From: Candidatus Omnitrophota bacterium
GTDB lineage: Bacteria; Omnitrophota; Gorgyraeia; Zapsychrales; Fredricksoniimonadaceae
Direction: 5' to 3'
Assembly (NCBI GenBank): GCA_013285735.1
Contig: JABDGZ010000009.1
Location: forward strand, 1 to 51,261
DNA: 51,261 nucleotides
In this document: piece after piece, positions 51,128 through 51,261 of the stretch
How the letters are laid out: the number at the start of each line of letters is the position of its first letter
How positions within the stretch are numbered: position 1 is the first letter of the stretch
The notes under the pieces: model-generated
The model's database searches: none
Told to the model about the DNA's origin: nothing
Seen by the model: the letters and a program-made list of their open reading frames with translations, nothing else
Made by a program: the position numbers and the translations under genes

Positions 51128-51261
51128 ATGAAAAAATTTCTTGCCATATTTGTTCTCTCCTTGGGCCTCAGCCTTCTATTAGTATCCTTTTTTGCACATG
51201 CTACAAATACTTCCCTGAACACCTATTACGCTTCTTCGAGCGGGAATTATACCAAGGTTCA
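51128..51261 (+). CDS. Secreted protein, 5' part only
   Basis: 44 codons are visible and the frame is still open at the window end. MKKFLAIFVLSLGLSLLLVS then FFAHATN is a clear signal peptide, with cleavage likely after AHA; the mature start reads NTSLNTYYASSSGNYTKV. A GAGAAGG ribosome site and a good promoter precede it. The mature start resembles short pilin-like or trimeric surface proteins in some Gram-negative bacteria but is too short to assign. Confidence 0.75.
   Translation, partial: MKKFLAIFVLSLGLSLLLVSFFAHATNTSLNTYYASSSGNYTKV

Noticed and set aside
1-51261. CRISPR arrays, insertion sequences or rRNA genes
   Set aside because: No evenly spaced direct repeats, transposase-like proteins with terminal repeats, or rRNA-like sequence were seen by eye.

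Overview
The window looks like a chromosomal segment from a Gram-negative bacterium of moderate GC content. It encodes an outer-membrane efflux lipoprotein, several signal peptides and many inner-membrane sugar-transfer-type proteins. The mix of clustered GT-C/YfhO proteins, FkbM methyltransferases, a YXWGXW-type secreted protein and a class 1B pyrimidine pathway fits poorly studied lineages such as Omnitrophota or other PVC-related phyla. That placement is an inference; no rRNA or other phylogenetic marker is present. Promoters look sigma70-like (TTGACA, 16-17 nt, TATAAT), and several place the -10 box only 5-7 nt before the ATG, implying leaderless mRNAs.

Layout. (1) Positions 1-13250, minus strand: one tightly overlapping operon of at least 11 genes. 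It opens with a secreted alpha/alpha-barrel-like protein, followed by two YfhO-like membrane proteins, a small membrane protein, an SDR, two FkbM methyltransferases, two small membrane proteins with winged-helix-like tails and two GT-C-like membrane proteins. Its leader carries a clear class I cyclic-di-GMP riboswitch (13105-13178) downstream of a good promoter, so the whole cell-surface glycan-type operon is probably controlled by c-di-GMP. (2) 13330-13650: a roughly 320-nt two-arm structured RNA candidate that I cannot assign to a family. (3) 13709-16946, plus strand: two tandem paralogous GT-C-like proteins. (4) 16989-18092: a secreted YXWGXW-like protein with a Lys/Pro tail. (5) 18190-18321: decayed tRNA-Asp and DUF433 antitoxin fragments. 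(6) 18322-23765, minus strand: an EmrAB-TolC-type tripartite efflux operon with a cytidylate-kinase-like gene and an SDR. (7) 23965-24870: a DUF433/DUF5615 toxin-antitoxin pair, with the toxin frameshifted at a slippery A-tract, next to tRNA-Asp and tRNA-Val. (8) 24917-30050, minus strand: LOG-family gene, mutM, pyrK, pyrD, pyrF and an amino acid permease. (9) 30266-34985: SGNH hydrolase-like gene whose reading frame runs through an antisense tRNA-Arg, then two GT-C-like proteins. (10) 35014-37962, minus strand: pyrR-pyrB-pyrC, preceded by a promoter, a PyrR-binding RNA element and a palindromic repeat followed by a T-run that could be the attenuator. (11) 38041-42588, plus strand: FAD oxidoreductase, PaaK/CapK-like adenylating enzyme and DUF2079 membrane protein. 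(12) 42605-50985, minus strand: glycan-type operon with GT39-like protein, FkbM methyltransferase, GT28-like protein, SDR, two tandem radical SAM/SPASM proteins and two GT2 glycosyltransferases. (13) 51128-51261: start of a secreted protein, cut by the window edge.

How it fits together: most of the sequence is devoted to envelope or extracellular glycan building, with lipid-linked sugar transfer by GT-C/GT39 proteins, cytoplasmic GT2/GT28 assembly and FkbM O-methylation. Housekeeping pyrimidine synthesis, DNA repair and efflux are interleaved. The most unusual points are the c-di-GMP-gated operon, the unassigned structured RNA, the pyr leader in which a repeat seems to act as terminator, recurrent leaderless promoters, and a toxin-antitoxin cassette bracketed by tRNA-Asp fragments.
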